DNA of 64,000 bases from Proteromonas lacertae (Eukaryota > Sar > Bigyra > Opalinata > Proteromonadidae), in the NCBI GenBank assembly GCA_002245135.1, contig NGBS01000876.1, forward strand, positions 216,188 through 280,187, written 5' to 3'. The notes below the pieces were generated by a model. The model had not been told where the DNA came from and did not search any database. It was given only the letters and a program-made list of their open reading frames with translations. Within the stretch, counting starts at the first letter, position 1, and each line of letters begins with the position of its first letter. The position numbers were made by a program, and so were the translations under genes. Shown here piece by piece: positions 47,913 through 59,825 of the stretch.

Positions 47913-50900
47913 TTATTGATACGCTGGCTCATTAATACCTAAATACTTTTCAATCGCCTCGTTTGTCATTTGTTCATATGCATTTGTATCAGTTCCATAC
48001 TTTCTTGGCATTATTGTTGTATAAATGGATTTTCTACTATCGCCTTGAGGAATTTCATTCATCCACTTCTTATAAGGATCTTTTGAACCATCATTAGGTA
48101 AATATCTCTTTTCTATTGGGTAATAATTATAATTAAGAAATCCATTTAATAATATATCATTAATTCTCACCAAAATTGAAACACCTTTACATTTTTTGAT
48201 ATGTTTTTTCATAACTTCATCAAATGATAAATCATTAAATTCTTTAACAAAATCCTATTATGCAATATTATATAAAATGAAATATATACATTATCCAATG
48301 GTTCTTTAAAAACAGCAGTTAAAAACTTACCATATAGAATTGACTTATTTTTATCATGAAATACAGGCAAAGCAGCCCAGCCAATTTCGACCACTTTGCC
48401 ATAATCAGAAACAGTAAATAACTGGAAAATAATAGTAGCATTTTGATTATAAGTAATTTCATGATTCTATATTAAAAAAAAATAATTATAAAAAATACAT
48501 CAACACTGTTTGGATCAAAACTAATTGATCCTATTTTGCTGTTCCAATCTGACTTTTTAGTGTATTTTAAATAATTCTTATAAGTTTTTGATTCAAAATA
48601 TTCGGCATGATAAGGTATAATAATATGAACAACTTTTAATGCATATTTCTTATCATAACCAAATATTGATTCAATACAAATTTGACATGTATATTTATCT
48701 AAATTACCTAGAATAAGTGAAGGATTAATTAATTCTTTTGGTTTATTATTTAATAGATTTGTTATATGATTCATTATTCCATCTTTATTATAACTCAATT
48801 TCGTCAATATCTCTTCATCAATCATTTTATCGTAATACTCTGATAATTTCAAATTTGGCCTATTCTTTCTAGTGAAATAAACTACATTTTCTAAACCAAA
48901 TTCATCACATAAACTTGTATCATAACAACTCTTACTATAATCCATTCTTTCTTCAATTGAAAATCCATGTTTTTCATACTCTTCAAAATAATAACATCGA
49001 GTATTATCTTTCTTTTTATTGGCTGGTCTAACTCTTAATGTAATTGTACTACAAGGATATACGCCTGAAGACAGTATTGGATCTAAGTTTTCTCTAATTG
49101 GATCTTTTCTAAATGCATAATCAATTGGATGGATTCTTATTTGAAAATTTCCAGTTCTAAGGATAAAGTCCTTATCTTCAGCGTTTGGTTGACTAGCATC
49201 ACTATCAGATTTAACAAATAATGGGAAAAATGAATAGCCAATTGTCTTTATTTCTTTTGTATGTTCTTCTATTGTATCAACTCTTATGATTAATGTTGCT
49301 GTACCATCTAATACGCTTGGCCTAAATGCTAATTTCATATCAACATATGGATCATATCTTAGTTCATCTAATTCACATATCTTATTCTCTGATTTCATTA
49401 CTACTTCATAATTCTCTAAAGCAATTAATGCGACTACTTTAGTTACAGTTACACAGTCAGGTAAGGATCTTAATCCATCAATATATATATCAGCACCATC
49501 TGTTTCTTGGAATGGTTCATGATAATCAAAACACTTGTGATATGGAATGAATGGTTCTTTCATTTGATCTGTTAATTGTTGTTGAATCTATTAATAAATA
49601 ATAAATGTAATAATTATATATATAACATACAGTCAATTGATTTTTACTAACAGTAAATTCAATAATTGGATTATCTTTTGACAGTTCTCTTGGAGTTGAA
49701 GCAACCCAATCAGGTGGATCATATAATGGCAATGTAATTGTTGCATCTAATGTATCTAATTTATTCTTATTATTCACTTGAAATATAGGAACAGCTGCCC
49801 AATATAGTATGTTATAATCACCATCTAATACTCGAATTAACATTGTATTATATTCATTACTAACAAATAATACACCCTATTTCGATTATATATATAAATA
49901 TACTTCAACACCTTGATTCCATATATATCTTCCATTTTTATTATGAGTTTTTTCACAGATAAATATATCACTTGGAGTATCATAATTATCATGTTTTACT
50001 ATTCTAATTTCACAGATTGGTGTATCTAATTCATTATTACAGGTCATATAATTAATAAGTATATTTGCTTTATATTCCATTCTTTCTATAGGTTTTGGAG
50101 CTTCATTTTTTACTGGTTGAAATGTTGGTTGTGGTAGAGGTTGTTGTTGTTGTTGATTATTATTATTATTGTCATTATTATTCTTATTATTCTTCTTTTT
50201 CCATTTATCAGGTGATAAGAATGGATTATTATGAGGAAATATCAAATCATCAAATGATTTCAATGGAGCAGGAGCAGGAACATCAGGTGGATTTGTAACA
50301 ACAGATGGCTATATATAAATAAAAAATAAACATTATACAAGACTTGGTTGAAATGGAGGTTGTTGTTGTTGTTGTTGATTTAGTTGTTGTCTTGGAGATA
50401 TAAATGGTTGTGGCATTGGTTGTAATGGATATTGTTGTTGCTGTTGTTGTGGATAGATTGGATATGGTGGTTGAGGTGGTGGAGTTGGAGGTAATGAAGG
50501 TAGTGGATGGTAAGGAATTACTAAATCATCACCAAATGGATTATTATTACCTTGAACTCTTAATGGTTTTTCTTGAATTTGTTCTTTCACAAATGATTTT
50601 AAATCATTTATTTTTTCATTCATTTCATTACGCTGTTGTTCTACTAATCTTTTTTGTTCAAGGAGTAAATTTAATTGATTCTGTTGTCTTTCATTTTCTA
50701 TTTCTCTAGTAAGTTGTTGGTTGATTAATTTAGTTGTTTGTAATTCTTGTTGTTGAGTTAACATATCTTTTAATTGAGAAAATAATTCTTTATCCAAATT
50801 GTTTGGATTTGAATAAGATGGTTGTTGTTGTGGTGGTGGTGGAATTATTGGTGGAGGATATTGATAAGGTAAATATGGATTATTATTATTAATATAAGGC

Positions 50901-51566
50901 ATTACTGCTGCTGGTGGTGGTTGAATATAATTACCATTTCCACCACCTGAATAATATGGATTTGAATATGATTGTCTTGGTGGATAGACTGGATATGAAT
51001 AAGGATTGGAATAACGTGATGGAGGTATTTGTGATGGTGGTGGATGTGGATGTGGCTGTGATGGTTGGATTAATGGCTGATTTGGATTGTTATAAGGTTG
51101 ATGCGCAACTAATTTTAAATCATTTTCATTCTTTTCAGGAAAATATGAATGTTTGTGATGTTCTGAATGAGTATCAATTGGACTTTTCGAATGGTGATGA
51201 TGGTGATGATGATGGTGGTGGTGTGAATGTTCTCTATTCTTCTTTCTCTTTACTTGCTCTTCTAAGATTGGTGACGCTATATATATTAATAATGATGCTT
51301 ATAATTAGAATATACAAGGTGGCAACTGTGATTTAGAAGGCGAGATATTACTGTCTTTTTTTAAAATCTGCGTTCCAGCTAAAAAAAATATACATCAAAG
51401 TCATACCTGTCAGAATTCTACTATTATAAGGATGAGATGATGATATTCGATTATTTTGTGAAAATCTATTTGTTTGAGAAGAAGGAACCTGATGATTATG
51501 AAGTATATTTATAACATCTTCTTTCGCTGGAACATCTCTTACAACAGGATGACCATTCTCATACAT
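47913..51566 (-). CDS. Large protein with C2-like beta domains, coiled coil and disordered N-half
   Basis: Start MYENGHPVVRDV at 51566; seven or more introns; about 1,130 residues. N-terminal ~400 residues: a run of ten His, then Pro/Gln/Tyr-rich sequence and a coiled coil (QQLTREIENERQQNQLNLLL). The remaining ~700 residues hold repeated beta-rich units with related sentences: VLDGDYNILYWAAVPIFQVN, TIGYSFFPLFVKSD and VVEIGWAALPVFHDKNK, which read like C2-type sandwiches. The C-terminus YLPNDGSKDPYKKWMNEIP followed by KSIYTTIMPRKYGTDTNAY looks strongly conserved, and I associate it with uncharacterised cilium-linked proteins, without being able to name one. No catalytic motif seen. Confidence 0.55.
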
Positions 51567-51656
51567 TTCGAAAAAGAAATAAAAACAGAAATGAAACGAT
51601 TATATTTCAGAAATTATTCCAAAATTAATATTTTGCTAAAATGCAAGTAAATAATT

Positions 51657-53009
51657 ATGAAATTGGTCAGAATGAATATAAATGGAATTAATATGATTTA
51701 TAGATTAAGTAGAATCCTAGTGAATAATGGTTATGGTGATTTGAAAGTAAAAATTGGAAGAGAAGAAATAACCAGTGTAAAAAGTATCTTAATGAATGGA
51801 AATGATAAAATATGGCAATTATTGTTAGATGAAAAAAGTAATGGAGTATTAGAACTCTATGAAAAATGTGAAATAAACACATTTTTAGAGATAGAAAAAT
51901 ACTACAGTGGAGGCTGTATGGAATTAACTGAGAATAATGTTTGTGATGTATTGAGATTTAGTGTGTATTATAATGATACTCAAATAATGAAAATCTGTAA
52001 AAGATATTTGAAGAAACATTTAAATGATTTAGTTGTATTGAAAATATTAGATATATTAAATGGTTTAAATATAAATGGTTTAAATGAATTGAAAGATGCT
52101 TGTGAAGAATATCTTAAAATTAATGCATTTATTTATTTAAATGATGATGAATTGTTATTAAAACTAGATTTATTCTCATTGAAATTTATATTGAATAATA
52201 AAAAGTTGATAATCAAAAATGAGACATGGTTATTAAATCGATTATTGAAATGGTATAGAAATGTATTAAAAGAAAAAGAAAACAATGAAGAAGAAATGAA
52301 TGAATTAATTTCAATTATACAATCAAAAATTCATGTGAATGAAATTAAGAAAGATGAAATAGAAAAAGAGAATATAAATGAATTAAAAGAGTTAAAAATT
52401 AAGATAAATGATTATGCTAATGATCATATATGCATAGAAATGAAAAAAAATGATAATAGTGAATTATTGAAAATGATTCACAAATATTATATAAATGAAG
52501 AAGAAGAAATAATATTGAGCGAAAAAGAAATAGAAATATTGAATAAAAAAGAGATAAATGAAGAAATAAGTGGGTTGATGAAAAATAAAGATGTCAAAAT
52601 TATTGAAATAGCACTATATCTAATAGTGGAAATGAAAATTATAGTAATAATTCCATATGAAATAAAGAAGCAAGCATTGGGTAGATTATTAGCTGAATAT
52701 AATCAGCATCAAAGAAATCGAACATTAAAATGTTTATGTTTGTTTATGGAAGATAAAAATTCAATAACAACAATTGATTATGTTTGTGGAAAAGATATAT
52801 TATATAAAATACTGAACAATGAATATTATCCAAATATTCATTGCAAAGACTTATTAATAAAGTATATAAAAGAGATGAATTTGGATAAGAATGAAGAAGA
52901 AAGAATAACAGAAATGATAAATGATGATGAAGTGTTAAAAAAGATAAAAACAAAAGAAATATCATCATTTTCTAATATTCATTTGCTATTTATGAAGAAA
53001 TGTCAATAA
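51657..53009 (+). CDS. BTB-BACK-like protein, C-terminus possibly broken
   Basis: The N-terminal ~95 residues look like a divergent BTB fold ending LTENNVCDVLRFSVYYNDTQ, followed by a BACK-type helical region (ICKRYLKKHLNDLVVLKILD, FSLKFILNNKKLIIKNETWL). A Lys/Glu-rich helical part follows. The frame stops at 53009, but another frame runs on to 53116 with PLFDGEKCEISITPSLPDGL, which reads like the start of a putative Ig (He_PIG) domain and then stops. So the gene may be truncated or carry a single-base lesion. BTB-BACK proteins are often Cul3 adaptors. The start at 51657 is provisional; an ATG at 51641 is out of frame. Confidence 0.55.
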   Translation: MKLVRMNINGINMIYRLSRILVNNGYGDLKVKIGREEITSVKSILMNGNDKIWQLLLDEKSNGVLELYEKCEINTFLEIEKYYSGGCMELTENNVCDVLRFSVYYNDTQIMKICKRYLKKHLNDLVVLKILDILNGLNINGLNELKDACEEYLKINAFIYLNDDELLLKLDLFSLKFILNNKKLIIKNETWLLNRLLKWYRNVLKEKENNEEEMNELISIIQSKIHVNEIKKDEIEKENINELKELKIKINDYANDHICIEMKKNDNSELLKMIHKYYINEEEEIILSEKEIEILNKKEINEEISGLMKNKDVKIIEIALYLIVEMKIIVIIPYEIKKQALGRLLAEYNQHQRNRTLKCLCLFMEDKNSITTIDYVCGKDILYKILNNEYYPNIHCKDLLIKYIKEMNLDKNEEERITEMINDDEVLKKIKTKEISSFSNIHLLFMKKCQ

Positions 53010-53147
53010 TTCCTTTATTTGATGGAGAAAAATGTGAAATTTCAATAACTCCATCCTTACCTGATGGATTAATGATAAACAAAGAAAGTGGAATGATTTA
53101 TAAAAAAACATTATAACATTCAAATAGAGTATATATAACCATTAAAA

Positions 53148-54863
53148 TTATAAATGAACTTCAACATTTACTTTTCTTTTTGATTTACATTCTATTGCTT
53201 CAACATTCAATATTCCACTTTCACTCATTTTAAATATCACTTCAACTCCTACTATACCAGCTGGCTTGGGAGGTAACTCTGTAAATAAACAAGATTGTAA
53301 ATATTTATTATCTCGAACAAATTCATTTTCTCCTTCATATATCTTTAATTCTAAGGTTTCTTGATTGTTCTCGGTTGTTTCAAATATTTCTGTCGCTTCA
53401 CATGGTAATTTACTTCCTTTTTCTATAAATTTCCACATTTTACCACTTATATCAAAATCATCAGTATATTCCATTCCCAATGATTTGGATACTATATCAT
53501 TTACTGTTATTGATCGATCTACTTTTAGATCATTACTCTTACTTTCATTTATAGATGTAGAAGAAGTGGAAGGTGTAGAAGGAGATGATGAGGATGATGA
53601 AAATGTATTAAATAACAAAGAAAATATATTTCTCTTTTTTTCAACTTTCACATTTTCTTTATTTTCTTCTTCTTCATTCTTCTTTCTCTCTTCCTCTTCT
53701 TTTTTAATTTTATTTTTCATTCGTTCTTCAGCTATTATTATCGCTCCTTGACTTACAGCTTCATCAGGATTTATATCTCTGCATATTTGAGTTTTGGGAA
53801 ATTCTTTCTCTAATAATTCGATTACATACGGTATTCTACTACTTCCACCGATTAATACTAATTCACTTATATCATCTTTTTTTAATCCATTTTTGGATAA
53901 TAATTCTAATAAGATTTCTATTGTTTTATCAAACAATGGCTTGTTAATTTCATTAAATAATGTTCGAGTTACATGAATATCAATATCATTATCTTCTAAT
54001 AAACTACTGTTCAAATCAGTATCTAATGATTCACTTAATACACATTTACTCTCTTCACAACTTTTTCTAATTCTAGCTTTTTGTTTTATATCTAAGTCTT
54101 TCCCAGTTTTATTCTTATATTTTTCATTGAAATATTCAAATAATTCATTCGTAAAATCTTCTCCACCTAAATGGTTTTCTCCATCACTACATAATACTCT
54201 TATATTCGTTGGACTTACTTCGATTATACTTACATCAAATGTTCCACCACCTAAATCATAAACCAATATTCGATGATTATTTGTTACTTTCTCTGATGTA
54301 AATCCATATGCTATTGCAGCTGCTGTTGGTTCATTGATTAAATCCAATACTTTCAGTCCCGCTAATTCTCCTGCTTCCTTTGTTCTGTTTCTTTGAGTAA
54401 CATCAAAATTGGCTGGAACTGTTATTATTGCATATTTATCTAAGCCTTTATCTTCATCTACTAGTTGATTTTCTAAATTATTTATTAGATGTCTTAATAT
54501 TTCGGATGACACTTGCTGTGGTGTAATTCTTTCTTTTCTGTTTGGTATTACGAATTCTATATCATTATTCTCATTTTTATCTATTTCGTATGGCATAGAT
54601 AAATCATCTTTAATTTTTTCATCTGAATACTTCAATCCTATAAACCTTTTTGCATCGTACACTACATTCTTATAATCCTTAATCATAGCATTCCTTGCTG
54701 ATTCTCCTACATCAACTGCACCATTTTCACGATAATAAACACATGATGGAATTGTTCTGTTCCCTGTTACACTATTTACAATACAAGTATGGTTATCTCT
54801 CATAACTCCTAGACAAGAAGTAGATGTCCCTAAATCTATTCCACAAACGATATATCTGTCCAT
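53148..54863 (-). CDS. Divergent Hsp70-family protein with insertion
   Basis: Start MDRYIVCGIDLGTSTS at 54863, following an upstream in-frame Met that would add a hydrophobic leader not typical of Hsp70. ATPase domain: GIDLGTSTSCLGV, INEPTAAAIAYGF, LVYDLGGGTFDVSIIE, LVLIGGSSRIPYV, NPDEAVSQGA. After GA, where linker DLLLLD is expected, there is a long Lys/Glu helix (KIKKEEEERKKNEEEENK) and a Ser/Thr-rich stretch, then a short substrate-binding beta part (SKSLGMEYTDDFDISGKMWK). No helical lid, no C-terminal EEVD or organelle signal. About 571 residues. A specialised, not housekeeping, Hsp70 is inferred. Confidence 0.88.
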   Translation of the reverse strand: MDRYIVCGIDLGTSTSCLGVMRDNHTCIVNSVTGNRTIPSCVYYRENGAVDVGESARNAMIKDYKNVVYDAKRFIGLKYSDEKIKDDLSMPYEIDKNENNDIEFVIPNRKERITPQQVSSEILRHLINNLENQLVDEDKGLDKYAIITVPANFDVTQRNRTKEAGELAGLKVLDLINEPTAAAIAYGFTSEKVTNNHRILVYDLGGGTFDVSIIEVSPTNIRVLCSDGENHLGGEDFTNELFEYFNEKYKNKTGKDLDIKQKARIRKSCEESKCVLSESLDTDLNSSLLEDNDIDIHVTRTLFNEINKPLFDKTIEILLELLSKNGLKKDDISELVLIGGSSRIPYVIELLEKEFPKTQICRDINPDEAVSQGAIIIAEERMKNKIKKEEEERKKNEEEENKENVKVEKKRNIFSLLFNTFSSSSSSPSTPSTSSTSINESKSNDLKVDRSITVNDIVSKSLGMEYTDDFDISGKMWKFIEKGSKLPCEATEIFETTENNQETLELKIYEGENEFVRDNKYLQSCLFTELPPKPAGIVGVEVIFKMSESGILNVEAIECKSKRKVNVEVHL

Positions 54864-55215
54864 TTTTTCTAATAAAAGTAGAAAAACAATAAAAAACAAA
54901 AAACAAAAAGTGACTGTAATGTTTTACACAATATTACGTTCATGTATTTTATACTTAATATAAATAATCTTTCAATGAAAACATTCTTATGATAATTTTA
55001 TTGTTTATTTCAACATAACAGAGAAATAATTTATCACGAATGACAAACAGTCAAATAATTTTAAACAATTATGAAAGATAAATCATCAATTGTACTTTTT
55101 TTGTTGATAGTAACTCTATGAGTAGATAATTGAAATAATAAATTCTATAAAAGTAATTTGACAAAATTACAGAAAACTACGTAATTTTATTTTTATTGTG
55201 TAATTATCATTTTCA
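54864..55215. other. 352-bp divergent intergenic region
   Basis: AT-rich promoter space between the Hsp70-like and acyl-CoA synthetase genes. I looked for alternating nGAAn/nTTCn heat-shock elements and found no proper array. Confidence 0.4.
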
Positions 55216-57293
55216 ATGACTGCTTCATCAGAATTAAAATGGTCTACTTCTAGAATTGATGGAGAGGTAAAACTACATATTACAGAGTCAGGAGTTGGAG
55301 CAAAACCACCAGAAACTATGCATGACGTATTTTTATCCTATAACTTATTCATCAATAGGCCTTATATCGTATGGCCACGGATTACAAAGACTATGTTGCT
55401 TTAGTGAGTTGTACTGACAAAGAATATACCTATAAACAATATTATGATGTGGCAAGAAAATTTGCAAAATCTTTGTTGTATTTAGGTATGAAAAGATATG
55501 AAGCAGTAGATATTATTGGATTTAATGCTCCAGAGTATGCCGTTGCATATATGGGTTGTATATTTGCAGGAGGTATTGCAACTGGAATTTATACAACAAA
55601 TACCCCATTAGCTTGCAAATATTGTGCTCAAACCTCCAATTGTTTTGTTGTTGTAGCAGATGGAATGAAACAATTACAAAAGTACATTGAAATACAAGAT
55701 GAATATAAACCAAAAGCTGTAGTAGTGTATAATCACGAAAATATGACAAAACCAGAAGCATCTTTCCCAATTTACTTTTTTGAAGAATTTCTAGATTTAT
55801 ATGAAGCAGGTAAATCAAAAAGTGATGGAAATGATAATATCATTAGTGATGATCAATTAAATGAAAGAATTAATATACAAAAACCAAATCAATGTTGTGC
55901 AATGATATTTACAAGTGGAACAACTGTATATATATATTTAATTATTCATTTATTATTATATTAATAGGGTAATCCAAAATCTGTTATGATTTCACACGAT
56001 AATTGTACTTGGACTGCTAAAACAGCATTTTACACTGTACTTTCAGTTAAATCAGACCAAGAGAAAATAGAGATAGAAAACCGATTAACTCAAATCCGAA
56101 TTGTTAGTTATTTACCACTCTCACATATTGCTGCTCAAATTGTAGATTTTTTCTTACAGTTAATTTCACCAATTAAAATATATTATGCTAGACCAGATGC
56201 ATTAAAAGGCTCGTTAGTTCAAACTCTTCAAAAAGCATTACCACATATCCATTTAGGTGTTCCTAGAGTATGGGAAAAGATAAAAGATACTTTAACATTA
56301 AAATTAAGTGAATTAAGAGGTATAAAATGGTATTTAATGGAATGGGCTAAATCAAAGAGTGAAATTAACACCTACAACTGTCAAAAACAGAATTTAAATA
56401 ATCAAAAATGGAATATTGGATTTGGATTAGCTAAATGGTTAGTGTTAAACACAATTAAGCATCAATTAGGCTTAGATGAATTAGTAGCTGCTGTATCTTC
56501 AGCTGCTCCAATATCTGTAGATGTATTGAAATTCTTTGCAAATATAAATATTCATATATATGAAATCTTAGGTCAAAGTGAAGGAAGTGGTCCAATTACA
56601 TCAAATAATTATGATCATTGGAAATTAGGTTCAGCAGGAATAGCCTGTCAAGGAGTTCATCTGAAAACATTAGAAGATAATAAGGAGATCTGTTATAAAG
56701 GTAGAAATGTATTTATGGGATATTTAAATCGTGAAGAGGAGACAAATGCAACAATAGATGATGAAGGTTATGTTCATACAGGTGATATGGGATATTTAGA
56801 TGAAGATGGGTTCTTATATATAACTGGAAGATTAAAAGAATTGATTATAACTGCAGGTGGTGAAAATATCGCTCCAATCAGTATTGAAGATACAATAAAG
56901 AGTTTAATGCCATTTATATCAAATTGTGTATTAATTGGAGATAAACGAAAGTTTTTGAGTTTATTAATCACATTGAAATGTAAAAATAACAATGAAGGAT
57001 TACCATTAGATGAACCAGCGATCGAAACTGAAAATATATTAAAAGAAATTAACAGTAATGCTCGAAGTATTAGTGAAGCACGAAATTGTCCAAAATTGAG
57101 AGAATATATTGATAAAAAGATAGGAGAATATAATAATAAATATTCGATATCTCATGCTCAAAATATTCAAAAATGGTGTATTTTAGAAAGAGATTTTACA
57201 TTGAATGATGGTGAATTAACTCCAACTTTGAAATTGAAGAGAAATGTAGTAAGTGAGAAATATTCTTCAATAATCGAATCATTTTATAAATAA
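55216..57293 (+). CDS. Bubblegum-type long-chain acyl-CoA synthetase
   Basis: Introns about 55329-55361 and 55925-55968; about 667 residues. AMP-forming fold: MIFTSGTTGNPKSVMISHDN (P-loop, rebuilt across the second intron), YLPLSHIAAQIVD, LGQSEGSGP (adenine-binding), TGDMGYLDEDGFLYITGRLK (hinge and DxxR region), ELIITAGGENIAPISIEDTI. SEGSGPI and the long C-terminal part point to the ACSBG (bubblegum) group that activates long and very long fatty acids for lipid synthesis or oxidation. No signal peptide; the C-terminus has no SKL-type peroxisomal signal. An 11-bp inverted repeat lies downstream. Confidence 0.92.
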
Positions 57294-57381
57294 CTATGAT
57301 GATGTAATAGAATTTAATATTTTTTTAAAGAATTGTTGTTATTTAAATGAGTTTAAAAATAAAATACAAATCAATACAAAA

Positions 57382-57407
57382 TTAATACACTGAATACAGT
57401 GTATTAA
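57382..57407. repeat. Perfect inverted repeat, 11-bp arms and 4-nt loop
   Basis: TTAATACACTG at 57382-57392, loop AATA, then CAGTGTATTAA at 57397-57407. It is 89 bases after the acyl-CoA synthetase stop and 51 bases before the next ATG. Could be a 3'-end hairpin or a dimeric factor site. Confidence 0.6.
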
Positions 57408-57457
57408 ATGTATATGTCGATTGATAAAAAATTGGACATTTAGAGTGAAATATAAAA

Positions 57458-59583
57458 ATGAAGAGAATTAGAGAATATTTGCGAGATAAATTTGAAATAG
57501 ACTGTGATGTATGAATATATTTATAATAAATTCTAGAAGTTGAAAGCGTTTAAAGAGAAAGATACCGAGTTGAGTATATTGAATGAAGATTTACATAAGG
57601 TTATGAAAATATTTGATATAAGGAAGTGTAGAGAAGCAGTAATAAGACATATCGAACATAATAACAGTTTGTTGAGTAATTTATCTCTTCCTTTCATCAT
57701 TCCTTCAGTTGTTTATGTAGATGATTCATGTCAAAACATGATAATTGAGCGAGACTCATATAAAGCTGATTTAGAAGAGATGATTGAAAGAAAGTTATTG
57801 TGTGATGATGATGAATTCAATATAATATATTCTATGTGTGATGTATTGATGATATTGAGTGAGTATGGTGTAATAGTGAGTAATTTGAAGACGAGTAATG
57901 TAATATATGATAGAGAAAATGGTGAAATAAAGCTATGCGATTTGTTTTTTAATGAATTAAGAAGTGAAGAAGAAATGAGTGTATATGATGTTTGTTTCAA
58001 AAGCCCAGAAGAGTTGAATGGATATGAATGTGATGAGAGAAGTGTAATGTGGTCATTTGGATGTATATTATATGAAATGATAAACAATGAAGTACCATTT
58101 AGAGATGATAATGATATAAATAAAACAAAAGAGAATATATTAAAAGGTAAGTGTTGTGCAGATAAGCCTGGTGAATATTATAAAATTGCAGTGATGGATG
58201 GAATGTTGAAGATGAACAACAAAAAGAGATTTAGTTTGAAAGAGTTGAAAAAAGAATATATCCTAAACGAAGAATTTATCGACTCAGATTATGAAAAAAA
58301 AGAAATAATATATAATAATGATTATTCAAAAGAATTTTACCCATATTATATTCAAACAGAGTATTATGTAAAAAGCAACAAATATGAGAGTATATAGAAT
58401 AATATATATTACTATATCTGATTATATAATAATATTTGAATAGAAGTTAAAGATGAATTAATCGAATTATATTTAAACAGTGATACTATAGAGATAAGAA
58501 TATTCTCAATAATATTAAGAATGCAGTTGAACAAATGGGATTATAATATATTAAATAATAAACTCAAATTTCGATATTTACATCAGTGCATAGAAAATGA
58601 AGACAAAAAAGATGATGAAGTTAATATTGAAAAAGAAAATGAAGATGATTTAGTAAATGAATATGAATATAATAATAATATGTGTATATTAGATTATAAG
58701 ATGTTTAATATTGCAACTGATAGTGATGATAAAGATAAAATCAAAATAAGCAAAGATTGTATATGTGAGAATTTTTGTGAAAATGGAATAAATTATATGA
58801 TGATGGTGTTGATGTATTTCAATCCAAAGAAGCTCACATACTGTATAATTTTCATAATTCTATTTGTTTAGTTGATGATAACTGGTATATTTCTCTTCCA
58901 ATTCCAATTAAACATCAGTCATTGTTCGGATCTTTATTTTCTGAATTATCTAATCTTCAAGAGATAGATTTTCATTCAAGTAATCTTACTTATCATTTCA
59001 TTGAATCATTTGTTAAATCAATTCCATCAATGAAATTGAAATATGTAGATCTTCGATGTATTAATTATTAATGTTTTTAATATATAGTCAATCCAATTGG
59101 TCCAAAAGGCTTCAAACTATTACTTTCATATTTAAACTTATTAATTAATAAAGATAATGTATTGGTTCTTACACAAATGAATTTGAATGATGAATCCATG
59201 GTATTGTTATCAAAAGAATTGAATAAATATCCAAATCTTCAGATAATAGGTATAATAGGGAATAAAAATATTCATGCAAGAGGATTAGAAGCTTTGTTTT
59301 CAGAATTTCCAATTTCAAGAATACTATTTAATTTCAATGGAAGTAAAGAGTTATTAATTGATTTAAGCATACCAGAATTGATATATTGTATATATGAGTA
59401 TAATGAATATGAAAAAAGAATGTTAGATTTAGAGGATTGTGATATGGATGATGAATTTTTCTCATCTTTATTTCGTTTTAGGCTATCTCAATTTAGAGGA
59501 TTAAAAAGAATAGATTTAAGAAGTATAAAATGATATTTTTATAATGTTTAGATAATAAACTAACATATAAAATATATGTATAA
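57458..59583 (+). CDS. Pseudokinase-LRR protein, 3' end abutting a mobile element
   Basis: Start MKRIREYLRDKFEID at 57458. Introns include 57509-57536, one near 58393-58444, one near 58850-58870, one near 59056-59086, and one at 59524-59552 that I infer because it yields a leucine-rich repeat tail. The kinase fold (IIYSMCDVLMILSEYG, VMWSFGCILYEMINNEVPF) lacks catalytic residues: the HRDxKxxN position is VSNLKTSN and DFG is CDL. Acidic linker and leucine-rich repeats follow (LQEIDFHSSNLTYHFIESF, YVDLRFNPIGPKGFKLLLS). After the last intron only IDLRNNKLTYKIYV remains before TAA at 59581, exactly where unrelated, element-like DNA begins; truncation by insertion is likely. Confidence 0.65.
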
Positions 59584-59610
59584 CCGTAAGAATATCACTG
59601 TATGTGGGTA

Positions 59611-59690
59611 AACCGTACCAGACTATTCTTAGGTGCCTTCTACAGGTAAGAATAAGCGATTTGAGTGTGAATTAGTTTTTGGTACGGGTT
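59611..59690. repeat. Nested hairpin at the element edge
   Basis: Outer arms AACCGTACC (59611-59619) and GGTACGGGTT (59681-59690, one bulged G); inner arms TATTCTTA (59624-59631) and TAAGAATA (59647-59654). The octamer TAAGAATA also occurs at 59587-59594. Confidence 0.65.
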
Positions 59691-59825
59691 ATACTGGAGC
59701 AAGCGGTGAATTTAAAATTGTGTATATATTTTAGTGTGTGAATAAATTTATGGGTTAAAATTTATTTTTATGTTTTTAATAGTTTGTAGTGTAGGATAGT
59801 AGAAATAAAGTGTATAAATAGAAAG

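Noticed and set aside
54864-55215. Heat-shock element in the Hsp70 promoter
   Set aside because: TTC and GAA triplets occur but with wrong spacing; no nGAAnnTTCnnGAAn array.
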